A stretch of 64,000 bases of DNA from Fusarium oxysporum f. sp. lycopersici 4287 (Eukaryota > Ascomycota > Sordariomycetes > Hypocreales > Nectriaceae). The translations under genes were made by a program, and so were the position numbers. Position 1 is the stretch's first letter, and each line of letters starts with the position of its first letter. A model generated the notes under the pieces. That model made no database searches and was not told the origin of the DNA. It saw nothing but the letters and a program-made list of their open reading frames with translations. The stretch is from positions 1,946,109 to 2,010,108 of the forward strand of contig NC_030988.1 in NCBI RefSeq assembly GCF_000149955.1. Direction: 5' to 3'. Of the stretch, positions 11,201 to 21,806 are shown piece by piece.

Positions 11201-12694
11201 CCTTCCTATGCGGAGGAGACCAAAGACATCTCCTGTTGGGTCGTACATGTCGTTCCCGTCTATCTAGCCGCCGTTCTTGTATAGCCTGAGTCCTGACATG
11301 ACATTTACCGGAAACTCAGGGATGAACAGCGTGTCTTTGAGGTTAATTGTGACCTGCTCACCCCATTTGTTTATGAAGCAAATTTTGACTGTCCCCTTAC
11401 CGAATGGGTACACCTTCCCACCGCCCGTAACGAGGACCGTTCGGGTTGCAGGCTGCAGTTCTGTGAATAGGCTTTGGTCGTTGCAGATGTGGACTGATGA
11501 ACCTGTGTCGAACAGCCATTCTGCGGTTGAAGAGATGTTATCAAGGGAGACTTTACACGTCTCTGTATTGTCCATAGGTAGCTCGTCTGAGACGCTGTCT
11601 TCAAGAATCAGAAAAGATCGCTCAACTGTCATGTGATTTGATTCCTTGATATGGAGATTCTTGGTGCTGTCGCGTTGAAGATCATGCTCCATGAGTTCCT
11701 TGGCGAGACGGACTGCCCAGTCGGGTCGCTTATCCTTATGGGCGAACCAACAATCATTTTCATGATGTCCTCTCTTCTTGCAGTTCGTGCAGGTATGTTC
11801 CTTGTTCTTGCCGACTCGATGATTGGTTTCCTGGCTAGACTTGTTCGCGGCTCGCTGGTTCTTTGAAGATCCTCTCCTCCGGCCACTTGCCTCTTGCTTT
11901 CTTGCGGCCGGGCCCTTCCTTCCAGTCTTTTTACTGTGAGCCCAGTACGTGGAGGCAGTACCATGACTGTCATCATCATCTGATGACCTGTTTTCATCAA
12001 TGAGATCTTGCTGCATTGATCGTAGTGTTGGCGGATGCTCCGAGCGTAGGAGAGCGCGCTGTCTGGCAGTCCAGTCAGGGTACTCGTTCTCGCAGGCAGT
12101 CAGATAAACAACCTTTTTGAGGGTATCTGAGATTGGTTCTTTCTGCTCGAGGAGAAGTTTGACGAGTCGTTCAAAGTCGACATTAAATTGTGGAATTGTC
12201 TCGTAAGAGCTTGTTTTGATCCGGATGAACTGGTAAAGTGTTGTCTGCAGAAGAACTGGGCCCGTGCCAATACAATAGGCCTGGAGAAGGTTGAACATCT
12301 CCTGGGGATTCTCAATCCCGACTAGTTGACTGAGTGCTTCTCCAGTGCAGTTACCTCGGATGGAGACGGCAGCTTTTGCCGCCCTGATCTTTTGATCCAT
12401 AGTCTGCTGTTCCTCGGGAGGGTAATCACCAAAGACAGCATCTTCGAGGCCATTGATCCGAAGAATGGCCTTCTGAGCTGGGCAATATTGCTCCCAATTG
12501 GAGGGGCCGCCTAGCTTGAGCTCTTGCGGAAGGAAAAGAGTATTCTTTTCAGAGATGACCGTGGTACTGTCATACATTGAGGATGGTGTGTGGTCTTGAC
12601 CTGAAGCACCAGGTTGCGACGATTCGGATGCAGGCGATACTCTGATTGTGTTGCGAGTTCGCATGGTGGAAGGTGGGGCTCGTCGTGACGTCAT
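8279..12694 (-). pseudogene. Copia-1a Gag-Pol polyprotein with one stop
   Basis: The reading frame is 1472 codons with one internal stop. Gag includes a zinc knuckle (C302, C305, H310, C315). Protease has WLFDTGSS with Asp396. The pre-integrase motif LWHRRLGH and integrase (MDGGSELYG, EFNGVAERSN) follow. Reverse transcriptase has ITYVDDFLIMG, and RNase H has WADSDWKGD. Codon 477 is TAG, at 11264-11266, where Copia-1b has Trp (TGG). The stop falls after the protease active site, so Pol would not be made without read-through. The change reads CCA to CTA on the opposite strand, the CpA to TpA pattern of repeat-induced point mutation. One such site does not prove that process. Confidence 0.93.
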
Positions 12695-12753
12695 CTTGAG
12701 TTGAAGTTAAAGTTTGGTTCTTTGATTCAGAAGAGAAACCCGGTGTTTGCTAA

Positions 12754-12768
12754 CCCGGGCTCATAACC
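12754..12768 (-). other. Primer binding site of Copia-1a
   Basis: Next to the 5' LTR the minus strand reads GGTTATGAGCCCGGG. This is complementary to the anticodon stem-loop of a methionine tRNA (GGGCTCATAACC contains the CAT anticodon). Drosophila copia is known to prime from a half initiator tRNA-Met at the same internal region. The match is seen; use of that tRNA is inferred. Confidence 0.7.
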
Positions 12769-12962
12769 TGTTGTTTATATTGCGCAGTAGTGCTGGGTGA
12801 AAATGTATTTTTATGAAACTTGGTTGTTCATTATTGAGCTGAGAGTTATTCTCGGGTTTATATCTCTAGATGATTGTATCTAGGACTTTGAACTTTAAAT
12901 CTAGGACTTTCAGACTAACAGTCTGAATCCTGAAGGGAAGGGGATTCCCGGATTTTCCAACA
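12769..12962 (-). repeat. 5' LTR of Copia-1a
   Basis: A 194-bp LTR with the same sequence as 8065-8258. Transcription on the minus strand would start in this copy. It lies inside the left inverted repeat of pogo-1. Confidence 0.95.
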
Positions 12963-13081
12963 CCACCCCGTACACCCCTAGACCCCGCACACCTCAACAC
13001 CATCGACGCGTCATCACAACAAGCCACTTCACTCTCTTCTGTAAAATTCAAATTAAATCCTTTTTTTTTCTGTCAACGGAA

Positions 13082-14689
13082 ATGAATTCGCAAGTGTCAG
13101 ATTATGAATATAGGATGCAATTAGCAGTAGAGGACCAAAAATTGATAGGTTTGCGAGCTTCGGCGCGAAAACATTCGATTAAACTATCGACTTTGAAAGA
13201 TCGATGCGCCGGCGGCCAAGACATCAGAACGGCACATCAGAAAGACCTGTCGCTAACGGTCGTGCAGGAGGATGACCTTGTTAACTATATTATCCAAAGA
13301 GAGCGCGCTTTTCAGCCTCTGACAAGGCAGGAAATACACGACTTTGCACAAGCCTTGTCCGCCGTCAACGGGGACGTCTCGTATATCGGCAAGAACTGGG
13401 TCGACAGATTCGTATCACGCCATGAGACAATAGAAATGAAGCCATCGAGAGTCATAGATGCTGCAAGGAAGCGTTGCATCACAGAGGAGATGCTTACGGA
13501 GTACTATAACGGTCTCAGCTATGTTATCGAGTCCAAGAAGATCTTGCGGTCAAATTCGTATAACATAGACGAGACTGGGGTCCAACTGGGGGAAACCAAC
13601 GGCGGGACTGTGGCCGGGACCGTCATGACTCCTAGTTCAGAGCGTATAAAGTCAGACAATTCGACTTGGAGCTCGATATTGGAGTCTATATCAGCAGACG
13701 GTCGGCGTCTCACCCCGACGGTCGTTTTTAAGGGAGAAAACCTCCAAGGACAGTGGTTTCCGAGCGTTTTCCCTGATTGGAAGTACACTACGAGTTCTTC
13801 GGGCTGGTCCAACGCTGATATCTTCCTCAAATGGTTTATGGAGGTATTTATACCTGAGACTACGCCGTCAGACCCGTCCCAATGGAGACTTTTAGTTATG
13901 GACCAGCATAAGTCACACATAACAGCAGAATTGATGAAAAAGGCTTGGTTGAACAAGATTTGGCTCTCTTGGTTACCCTCACATTCTTCACATATTACAC
14001 AGCCGCTCGATGTTGCGGTATTTGGACCGTTAAAACGGTACTATCGCCAATTGACCCGATTTTGGGCGTCATACGAAGCGACCTCACCACATCAGCAACA
14101 ACTATTCCTAAAAGCTTATGAAGAGGCTTCCCGGAAAGCCCTGACTCGGAGGAACATAATGAGTGGCTTTTTAGCCACTGGTCTCTTCCCAATCAATATA
14201 CAGAAGGCGTTAAAGTCTTTGAAGCCCAAAGAGAAGAAACGCAAGTCATTTCAAGGGCCTACAACACCAAGGAAGGTGCAAGTCACTTCCGAGACCGTGT
14301 GGGGAACGCCTCAAGGAAGTCATGATATTGAAAAACAGCTCCAAGAGGCTCAAAAAGACGGAAATCCGTCAATTCGCGACTTTAAATGTATCCTGAAGAA
14401 GGCGATGAAGTCCATTGATAACAAGAACAGTCAAATACAGCGCCTGGAAGAGGAAAAAGCTGTTCTCAGAGCGTCAGCAGCCGCAAAGGCTCCTACAGGT
14501 CGAGTCCCCGTTCAATTTGACCCTAACCAAGCTTTTCCTGAGATTGAACAGATCATCACAGCACGAGATCAAGCCGAAAGGAATGTCTTACATCAGATTG
14601 AGGAAAACAGACGAAAACTACGGAAAAAAAAGCCGCCAAAAACACTGACAATTGAGAGGACGTTCTTTAATCAGTATCCAAAATCTTAG
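13082..14689 (+). CDS. pogo-1 transposase, intact frame
   Basis: 535 residues in one exon. The N-terminal part (about 10-130) is the helix-turn-helix/CENP-B-like DNA-binding region of pogo/Fot1 transposases (EDDLVNYIIQRE, NWVDRFVSRH). The DDE catalytic triad is visible: D163 in YNIDETG, D274 in LLVMDQHKSH and D310 in HITQPLDVAVFGPLK, giving a DD35D spacing. A Glu/Lys-rich coiled coil near 440-470 follows. No frameshift or stop is present. It would cut and rejoin the element at TA sites in the nucleus. Both terminal repeats of this copy are broken by Copia insertions, so the protein could act on other copies but probably not on this one. Confidence 0.94.
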   Translation: MNSQVSDYEYRMQLAVEDQKLIGLRASARKHSIKLSTLKDRCAGGQDIRTAHQKDLSLTVVQEDDLVNYIIQRERAFQPLTRQEIHDFAQALSAVNGDVSYIGKNWVDRFVSRHETIEMKPSRVIDAARKRCITEEMLTEYYNGLSYVIESKKILRSNSYNIDETGVQLGETNGGTVAGTVMTPSSERIKSDNSTWSSILESISADGRRLTPTVVFKGENLQGQWFPSVFPDWKYTTSSSGWSNADIFLKWFMEVFIPETTPSDPSQWRLLVMDQHKSHITAELMKKAWLNKIWLSWLPSHSSHITQPLDVAVFGPLKRYYRQLTRFWASYEATSPHQQQLFLKAYEEASRKALTRRNIMSGFLATGLFPINIQKALKSLKPKEKKRKSFQGPTTPRKVQVTSETVWGTPQGSHDIEKQLQEAQKDGNPSIRDFKCILKKAMKSIDNKNSQIQRLEEEKAVLRASAAAKAPTGRVPVQFDPNQAFPEIEQIITARDQAERNVLHQIEENRRKLRKKKPPKTLTIERTFFNQYPKS

Positions 14690-14802
14690 CTTAATTGAAT
14701 AAATACTCGTTGTTGTATAATTGATTGCAGTCATCTACAGATCCCGATGTGAGGTTATCACAGGTGTGCGGGGTCTAGGGGTGTACGGGGTGGTGGGGAA
14801 AT

Positions 14803-14952
14803 TGTCAGACATTACGTGTATTCGGTTCATTGATGTGAATTGGTGTATTCATGTTGTGTTCTGTTGAAATCTGCCCCTTAGAAGTTTTACCATTTCGGCT
14901 GTAATCTTAAAGTATCCCTGCTTGCACGTGAGGCCCCAGCACCTGTTCAACA
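14803..14952 (-). repeat. 3' LTR of Copia-2
   Basis: A 150-bp LTR repeated at 20199-20348 with no difference that I can see. Its outer end abuts the GAAAT target duplication. Confidence 0.95.
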
Positions 14953-15031
14953 CACCCCCCCAGACTGGCCATCGTGGTTCAGTCTGTGCAGTCCGTATTC
15001 CTATTGTCAGGTTGGCCATCCTTCCGATCCC

Positions 15032-18000
15032 TTATTCGGCTCTTCCTCCATCGAGATGTTCCCCTGTTCTGACAAAGCCCTCCGCAGTGAGTTCCTTGGT
15101 CCTTCTCTCTTGAATCCTGTCCTTGATATCAACTAGGCCAACCTGTGTGACGAACTTCTGGAACTGCTGAGCGGGTAATGCCTTCGTGAGGCCGTCCGCA
15201 ATCATCTCGGTGGTGGGAGTATGCCGGACCGAGATCCGGTTAGCGAGTGCTTCCTGGCGTAGCCAGTGGTTATGGATGTCGACGTGTCGAAGTTTGGTCT
15301 GCAGGAGCGCCACGTCGGAATTAATAAGCCGAATGGTCTGCGCGTTATCGCACTGAATGATAATGCTTCTGTTGTCAAGGGTCACGCCGAGCTCGGTGAT
15401 TAACCTGGAGATGAACATGGACTCCTTCGCAGCCTGCGCAAGTGCCAGCAACTCCGCCTCTGTTGTAGAGGTAGTCACGGTGTCCTGCTTGTTGGCGCGC
15501 CATCCAATAGTCCCTCCAAATAGCTTCATCACGTAGGCTTGTGAGCTCTTCCGATCGATTGTGTTGTCGGCAAAGGAAGCGTCACTGTACACATCAAAAG
15601 TGTCTGTTCCGCCGAGTTGTAGTGCGAGTGCCCTGGTGTTTTGCAGATACCGGAATAGGTGGTCCAAGGCCTCATGGTGATCATCGCTCGGGTTCATGTT
15701 GAATCGACAAAGTCGAGAAACAGCAAAGGCAATATCAGGTCGAGTGATTACTGCCAGGTAGAGCACTGATCCGGTCTTGCGTTGATACTGCTGTATTGAC
15801 GCTGTTGATGCCCGCTCTTCGTTCGGAAGAAGTTCTTTTGTGGTCATTGGAGTGAGGGAAGGCTTTCCCCGTTGAATCCTAAAATGACTAGTGATCTTAT
15901 CCACGAATGACGATTGCGACAGCCAAATCAGACGTTGGTTTCGGTCGCGAATAATCTCAATTCCAAGAAACCACTGTAGCGTATCTCCTCCAGAGAGTTG
16001 GTATTTTTCTCGAAGCTTGCCTATTGTCCATTCGACCGATTTTTGATTGGTCTTCTCGTAGGCAACAATGAGGTCGTCCACATAGAAGAATATCAATATT
16101 CCTCCTTTTCGAGAGACAGCATGGCTCGTGAGGTACAGACTTGAACCCAATGTTCGTAAGGGTGGTGGTTAGTTCCTTTTGCCAAAGTAATGGTGACTGG
16201 CGCAAACCGTAGAGTGCTTTCTGAAGTTTGAGAATCAGGCCAGGCTTTCGGTAGCCTCCGGGCATCCGCATGTAGACGTCCTGCTTCAGTTCAGCATTGA
16301 CAAAGGCGTTGACGACATCATACTGGAGAAGTTCTAAATCAAAGCGAGCAGCTATAGCCATGAGTGTTCGGAAAGATCTGCCGGCAAGTGTGGATGCATA
16401 GGTATCCTCGTGTGTCGACTTGGCCTGTTGATCGCCTCGTACAACGAGCCGGGCCTTGCACTTGGTGAACCATCCGTGCTTGTCGAACTTGTACACATAA
16501 ACCCACATGCAGTCCAGGAGTTCCTTGCCTGCGGCTTCTTCTCTCTGAACCTCACGCCAGGAGCGCATTTCTTTATGACTTTCAAGATGAGTCTTTTCTG
16601 CCTCGCGGAATAGGTCACCTAGTGGATGGTTCTTGAGGTCTTTATGCCTTTTTGGCAATATTGGCATGTCTCGCCGGTGTATTCGGCGTTGGCCGTCACC
16701 TAAGTCTGTCAGCTTTGCAGATTGTGTTTTGCGATTGGGAGAATCCATCAGCTTAGTAGATTTCCCATGGCTTCCCGTAGACTGAGGTTCTCTGCTATCA
16801 GGGTGGCAGCTGGCCGAGCTCGCCTGCTTCTCAAGCTTCCGCTTACTCACCACCTTGCCATTCCAGGTCCCTTTCACAGATGCAAGTCGACCGGCATTAA
16901 ATGCGGCCTCCCAGTAACTGCTCGGAGTTGAAATGACACGAGAGGCTCCATTTGCGCCGTCTCGTCCCGGGGAAGTGCCAGCGCTAGGTGGGACATGCAC
17001 CATCTTGGCAGCTCGTAACTGAGGGGGCTTTTCCCCCTCCTTCCTCGCGGGAGGTTCTCTGATAGTAGCGACCAGAAGGGCAGCAGGCCGTAGAGGGCAA
17101 GTCTCCGGGGTCAGGTAGGGAGTGAATCGAGCGGTCGTGTAGGGGTGATCAGTCCCGTCAGACTCTTCTCGATTGCGGTCTCCTACGACTAGTGTCCTGC
17201 CAGTCTCACCCTGCGTAATCGTGGGATCACGTTCAAACCCTCTATGTGGATAACTGGCAGCCTCCCGCTCAAACGCTAGTCCTTCAGGCAAGGCGCTTAA
17301 TTCCTCGTCTTCTTCTTGGGTAGAAGCATCCAGATTGATGCTAGATCCCTGTGGGACCTCAGCATCAGTGAGATGCTGAATAAGTTCTTCCTGGTTTAGT
17401 TCTTTTAAATCATCCTTGAGGTGTTGCACATCCCCAGAGAACGTCTCCTTCTCGTTGAAGATCACGTCTCTAGTGGAGATGACCTTGTTGGTCAACGGAT
17501 TCCAGACCCTGTAGATGTTTGTCGAGTTATACCCGACCAGGTATCCTATCCACCCTCGGGGATTGAGTCGTTGTCGCCGATTCTTCTTTTTCAAAGCATC
17601 GGTCGTCATCGCGAAGGCTTTACAGCCATACACGCGTAGGTGTGTCTGATCGGGCTTACGCTCCGTGACAACCACGCCGTCCCTAAAGGCAAAGTAAGTG
17701 TAGAAACGCTCATATGGCGTCTTCCAATTGTAGATATACTTGGGTGTCCTATTGTATAGGTATACGGCAGCACGCCAGATCTCAACCCAAAGGAACGAAG
17801 GCAGCTTTGCTCCAGCTCTCATCGCGCGAGCTTTCTCCTTGATCACACCCCCCGAGCGCTCTGCGCCGCCATTTTGACTTTGGGCATATGGCGCGGAGGG
17901 CTCTAGGCGCATCCCGTTTTTGGTACTGAGGAAGTCACTTACCTGGTGACTATCCGGGATCTCGTTATCACACTCGATGACTTCGGGCCTACACTGGAGT

Positions 18001-18884
18001 TGTCGCTCTAGTGTTCTGAGTAGATGCTCAAGTGCACCGATAAGCGTTGGTGCAGTTCGATCGGGAAGATAATAGTCCCAGATATAGCCAGAGTAACGGT
18101 CGGTGACCAGCATAGCTGAAGTGTAGCCTGGATCCCCACTCATGTCGTGGAAATCAATAGCGAGTCGGATTCCAGCCTTCTCAGGTGGAACTCGTCTTTG
18201 TCGACGGACTTGGCGCTTCACCTTCGCCATTCCACAAGCATCACACTCAACCGTGGAGATCCCTCTGATCTTCACCCCCCGACATTGGCCCACGAGGTGC
18301 TTGAGTGCTTCAGGTCCTGGGTGTCCAAGTCGAAGGTGCCAAAAGGTTTCGTTTCCACTGCGAGGAGGACGCTTACTCCACGAGTCATACTGTTTCCGTC
18401 TGGCTAGGAACGCTGCTGCTGTTGTCGATTTGTCGATGTACTCCAGTACGTACTGGTCGAAATGGTCCGTCAATGTGCAGAGGATTGAATCATCTTTCCT
18501 GCGGATTTGGTTGTTGTTCCCTTTGGTATCCCAGTAGTAGCCCCTTTTCCGCAACTGGCGGTATGACACAATATTGCATGCAAAGTTTATGCAATGAGCT
18601 ACATCTCGCAATCTGAGAAGAGAGGGTCCTTGAGGTCCTTGAACGCGAATATCCACGTTCCCGTACCCGTGAATGGCCACTGGTGACTCCCCTGCGTAGA
18701 CGAAGTCTCCAGACGGTGCCGGTCGGTAGTTGAGGAACCTGCATACTTCATTGAAGATATGGATTGTCGATCCAGAGTCAAGGATGGCAGAATGTCTAAG
18801 AGGGTAGGGGGCACAGTTGAAGGCTGCCATAAGGTTGTGCATCACTAGGTAGGTTGCCTTGACGTGTGCCATACCCCGCCCAAG
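15032..18884 (-). pseudogene. Copia-2 Pol with a frameshift in reverse transcriptase
   Basis: Starting at 18872 the frame has protease (AILDSGSTIH), pre-integrase (FWHLRLGHPG), integrase (LAIDFHDM, VIECDNE, NGGAERSGG) and the first half of reverse transcriptase (QYDVVNAFVNAEL, LYGLRQSPLLW). At about 16108-16118 one base appears to be missing. The second half resumes in another frame (FFYVDDLIVAY, then RNase H with YSDASFAD) to a stop at 15032. The shift falls just before the YVDD active site, so this copy should not make a complete reverse transcriptase. Confidence 0.9.
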
Positions 18885-20126
18885 TCACTCGTCCTGAGTG
18901 GTTCTGTCTCTACTTTTGGACAATCGTTTAACTTCCTCCACCAAACCAGTATCGTTCTTGAGACGGTCATTTATTAATCGTTGTATCGCTTGGTTGGGCT
19001 CCCATCCTTCGGCTTTCTGGGCTGGGAATAAGTACCAGCAGCCTCTCCAGTCATGGAAACCTAAACATCCTCGACAAGTAGGTCCATCCGGGTTCGGATT
19101 GACGGTCGTCTCTGCTCGTTTTCGTTTTGTTGATACTCCTCTTCCGCCGCCTCGTGCTCTACGCCCGCGGCCTTGACTTCGTGTGTCTCGATGTGCATAG
19201 GATGTTTCGTCCGTCGCCCAATCTGAAGCGCCTCCTTGGACCTCAATAGTGTCGTTATCGCGGTCTGTGATAGGAGGTCTGTCATCCCTAGATGTAGTGC
19301 CGTATGTGGCTATGAATGCACCTCTCTTGATTCCTGATGGTCTTCCGCTGGTGCTGGCCATTTTTGCTTCGTATCGAATGTCGGCAGCGACCTCTCGATA
19401 GTTGAGGGAATTATTGAGGATTTGAGGGCGTCGGTGTTGTCGGAAAGTAGATGCCCAGCTGGGGAGGACGTGATACATTGCTCGGTTCAGGTCTTCCGCC
19501 CAGCATTGCGCGTCGAGGGCATCGGGGACTTTCTTGCTGATCGCTTCGGCCATGGTCGTCTCCCACTCCGTGACCCACTCGTTGAGTTTGTTGATCTTCG
19601 GGGCTGTATGTACGGCTTTGTGGTACTTGTCGCGCGCTTCGGGTCGAAGGCGTTCGTTGTATACCACTCCAGATCTTCGTAGCTCCTGATACCACTTGTC
19701 TAATCGGTCTCCCGTGACGCAGGATGTTTTCTGATACGTGGCCGAGACCGTCTTGAGGACAAACTCGACCAGCTTCTGCTCCTGTTTCTTCGTCTCTCTA
19801 TACGCCATTTCTTTCAGAGAGTAGATCCTGATATCATGCTCGTATTCCGCTCTTCCTTCAGACGTCAACTCTCTGATTCGCCGGGGCGGTACGTAATCTG
19901 AGCCGGGCGTCATTGTGCCACTATCGGGATCGTCCGGATCTGCTTGTCTGGGGTAGTCTCGGATTTCTGGAAGTTCTGGTCGCTGAGGCCATCGGATACG
20001 ATCGGTTGGATCAATATACTGCCACAGGTCGTAGGCGTGCGCCAGTTTCTTGAATTCGTTGGACCAGGAGTCCCAATCCTCCGGAGACGCGTAGCTAATG
20101 GTCCTCTCGGCGTGTTTGGCCGACAT
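18885..20126 (-). CDS. Copia-2 Gag
   Basis: 413 residues. The N-terminal half is the capsid-like part of Copia Gag (Trp-rich start, DWDSWSNEFKKLAHAYDLW). A basic stretch (RGRRARGGGRG) and an atypical zinc knuckle (CRGCLGFHDWRGC) follow near residues 340-370. It ends at TGA, and Pol continues in the same frame directly after it, so Gag and Pol are separated by a single stop. The base after the stop is C, a context known to favour read-through. The stop could equally be a simple mutation. Confidence 0.85.
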   Translation of the reverse strand: MSAKHAERTISYASPEDWDSWSNEFKKLAHAYDLWQYIDPTDRIRWPQRPELPEIRDYPRQADPDDPDSGTMTPGSDYVPPRRIRELTSEGRAEYEHDIRIYSLKEMAYRETKKQEQKLVEFVLKTVSATYQKTSCVTGDRLDKWYQELRRSGVVYNERLRPEARDKYHKAVHTAPKINKLNEWVTEWETTMAEAISKKVPDALDAQCWAEDLNRAMYHVLPSWASTFRQHRRPQILNNSLNYREVAADIRYEAKMASTSGRPSGIKRGAFIATYGTTSRDDRPPITDRDNDTIEVQGGASDWATDETSYAHRDTRSQGRGRRARGGGRGVSTKRKRAETTVNPNPDGPTCRGCLGFHDWRGCWYLFPAQKAEGWEPNQAIQRLINDRLKNDTGLVEEVKRLSKSRDRTTQDE

Positions 20127-20198
20127 GGTGATAGAATGAACCGAAGGTCGTATGCATTTGGGTGCGCGGGTTGCTGAGATGCAATTGAGACTCTTAAT

Positions 20199-20348
20199 TG
20201 TCAGACATTACGTGTATTCGGTTCATTGATGTGAATTGGTGTATTCATGTTGTGTTCTGTTGAAATCTGCCCCTTAGAAGTTTTACCATTTCGGCTGTAA
20301 TCTTAAAGTATCCCTGCTTGCACGTGAGGCCCCAGCACCTGTTCAACA
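20199..20348 (-). repeat. 5' LTR of Copia-2
   Basis: A 150-bp LTR identical by eye to 14803-14952. Minus-strand transcription would begin here. It is followed outward by GAAAT and then ACGT plus TA, the last bases of pogo-1 and its target duplication. Confidence 0.95.
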
Positions 20349-20602
20349 GAAATACGTTAGCTTGTATGGCTGCTTTCTAGACAAGAGCATGAGCGTATTT
20401 GCATATTTAAACATACAATAAAATAATCTCACTCATGATATCACATGCTTCATATAATGAGTATATAAATTTGATTTACATCTCTCTGTCTATCTTAACT
20501 CCTCTATCTGCATTCCATGATATGCCCTTATCTGGCCTTAGTATAACTGCTATAGCTGGCTCGCCTCATCACCAACGGTACAACACAAGCCGATATGATG
20601 AC

Positions 20603-20770
20603 ATGTCCATTATGCCACCCACGAACCAGAACTCATATCACTATGTCAAAGTGATCAAGATTGACGATAGCGACCTGAAATACCAAGGTACATCATTAAG
20701 CACCTGGTATGAACAAAGCCGACGGGAAGCAGTGCGACAATCGACGATCACTCATCAACAACATAACTAG
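20603..20770 (+). CDS. Small conserved protein, copy 1
   Basis: 55 residues from the ATG at 20603. I do not recognise the family. The core KIDDSDLKYQG-TSLSTWYEQSRREAVRQS is identical to copy 2 (49790-49990). Across those 29 codons the DNA differs at six third positions, all synonymous, which points to selection on the protein. The frame is open further upstream to 20435, but that part diverges in sequence. I therefore start at the ATG where both copies become similar (MS..PP.NQ). Copy 1 ends at TAG where copy 2 has CGA, so it lacks the last 11 residues. It is hydrophilic with no signal peptide or membrane segment. Its neighbour in both copies is a membrane RING-H2 gene about 1.0-1.2 kb downstream on the same strand. 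Confidence 0.6.
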   Translation: MSIMPPTNQNSYHYVKVIKIDDSDLKYQGTSLSTWYEQSRREAVRQSTITHQQHN

Positions 20771-21806
20771 CATGGCGGTCGTACTTCATATCAAAATAAT
20801 TACGACAAATCGGCGTAAACGAACTTCCCAACCTGCATTTCATGACGCTAGTATGTGCTGCGCGGGAGAGGAAACAAACAACAGACATAAGCATGGTGGC
20901 CGACTGATGTACTAAAGTGATAATAAAGGCCAAGGGTTGTCGAATACGTGGATCACGAGAATGAAATACTTTAGACTAGGACATTCAAATTCGAATAAGA
21001 TATTTCACAAGATTAAACAAGGAACTTGGCTATATACCAGAATATAAAGGTAGCTCACATTTACAGATAATCAATTGACGTCTCTACACTGATATAAGGA
21101 ATACAGGATAAAAAGCGCCACGCAACCGTTACGACTTTTTATTCGTGAATCAGGGCGCAACTTATAAGAAAACCATAAATATAAGACACATCTTGAACCA
21201 ACTCAGAATCAGCGACCTAACCACCAAGAGGGCCAGCACAACAGATATGATAGACAAGCGATTTGCAGAGGATTAGAAACAAAGTTGGAAACGGCGACAC
21301 AGTGCGCATCCCGACCCGTGGCATCTTAGTGCACGGTATGCCACCAGCTCAAAGCAAATGGACAAACTTCGAGTCCGTCGGGGATGGATTCTTGCAGGAT
21401 AATCAACCTTTCATACCCGCCCCGGAGATTACGTATATAGGCTGACTCACAAAGCCCTCACTTACAAATTTAGCGTCTTCCTTTCCGCAAGACGCAAAAG
21501 CAATCGATGAGCACCTCATCTGGCAAGGCGGAGTGTTCCATTCTGAATTGTATGACGGGCAGTGACGCATAAGGTGCGAGGGGCCATTCTGAAAGGTGTC
21601 GGTATAAACTTTTGACATCATATCACACCCGGCCAAACCCGATGCCGCGCCAAATTCACCCCAGGCTGTTTATACCGACAGATCATACCAATTGCGCCTG
21701 ATGCTTGTACTCGTTCCAAGCTCCGCATCGCCATAAATCAAGCTTTCTGGCGCGTGATGCTCTTCGGAAAGCTGGAACAGGTCATGCTGAGAAAGCGGCA
21801 ACAACA
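20771..21806. other. Conserved spacer upstream of RING gene
   Basis: This spacer is similar to 49991-51171 and, in part (about 21290-21800), to the inverted copy upstream of the RING gene at 43485. On the minus strand, three copies share a frame ending FRM.P..L...V...T.Q.G.....AR-stop (about 21518-21600 here). I do not call it a gene, because upstream parts of the frame are broken in this copy. Confidence 0.4.

Larger units (their letters stand above)
8065..12962 (-). mobile_element. Copia-1a LTR retrotransposon
   Basis: The LTRs are 194 bp (8065-8258 and 12769-12962) and look identical, which indicates a recent insertion. The 5-bp target duplication is CCACC (8060-8064 and 12963-12967). Coding runs on the minus strand: Gag, protease, integrase, reverse transcriptase, RNase H, in the Copia order. 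A near-identical sister, Copia-1b, lies at 53089-58597. The primer site is next to the right LTR and the G-rich tract is next to the left LTR. Confidence 0.96.
14803..20348 (-). mobile_element. Copia-2 LTR retrotransposon
   Basis: The LTRs are 150 bp (14803-14952 and 20199-20348). The 5-bp target duplication is GAAAT (14798-14802 and 20349-20353), placed in the right inverted repeat of pogo-1. Coding is on the minus strand: Gag, then Pol in the Copia order. It is distinct from Copia-1 in LTR length and protein sequence. A G-rich tract sits next to the left LTR at about 14953-14962. A solo LTR of the family lies at 4056-4204. Confidence 0.95.
8047..20357 (+). mobile_element. pogo-1 (Fot1/pogo type) with two Copia insertions
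   Basis: The 45-bp inverted repeats start ACGTATTTCCCCACCACC. The left repeat is 8047-8064 continued at 12968-12994, split by Copia-1a. The right repeat is 14762-14802 continued at 20354-20357, split by Copia-2. The element is flanked by TA (8045-8046 and 20358-20359), the target duplication of Tc1/mariner-type elements. The other copy of the segmental duplication near 49550 shows the unfilled site with a single TA. Subtracting the Copia elements and one copy of each of their duplications leaves about 1857 bp around one transposase gene. Confidence 0.93.

Noticed and set aside
13519..13956. Minus-strand frame of 145 codons inside the pogo-1 transposase
   Set aside because: A shadow of the intact transposase on the other strand.
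16100..16125. Programmed frameshift in Copia-2 Pol
   Set aside because: It would lie in the middle of reverse transcriptase, not between Gag and Pol, so a simple base loss is far more likely.
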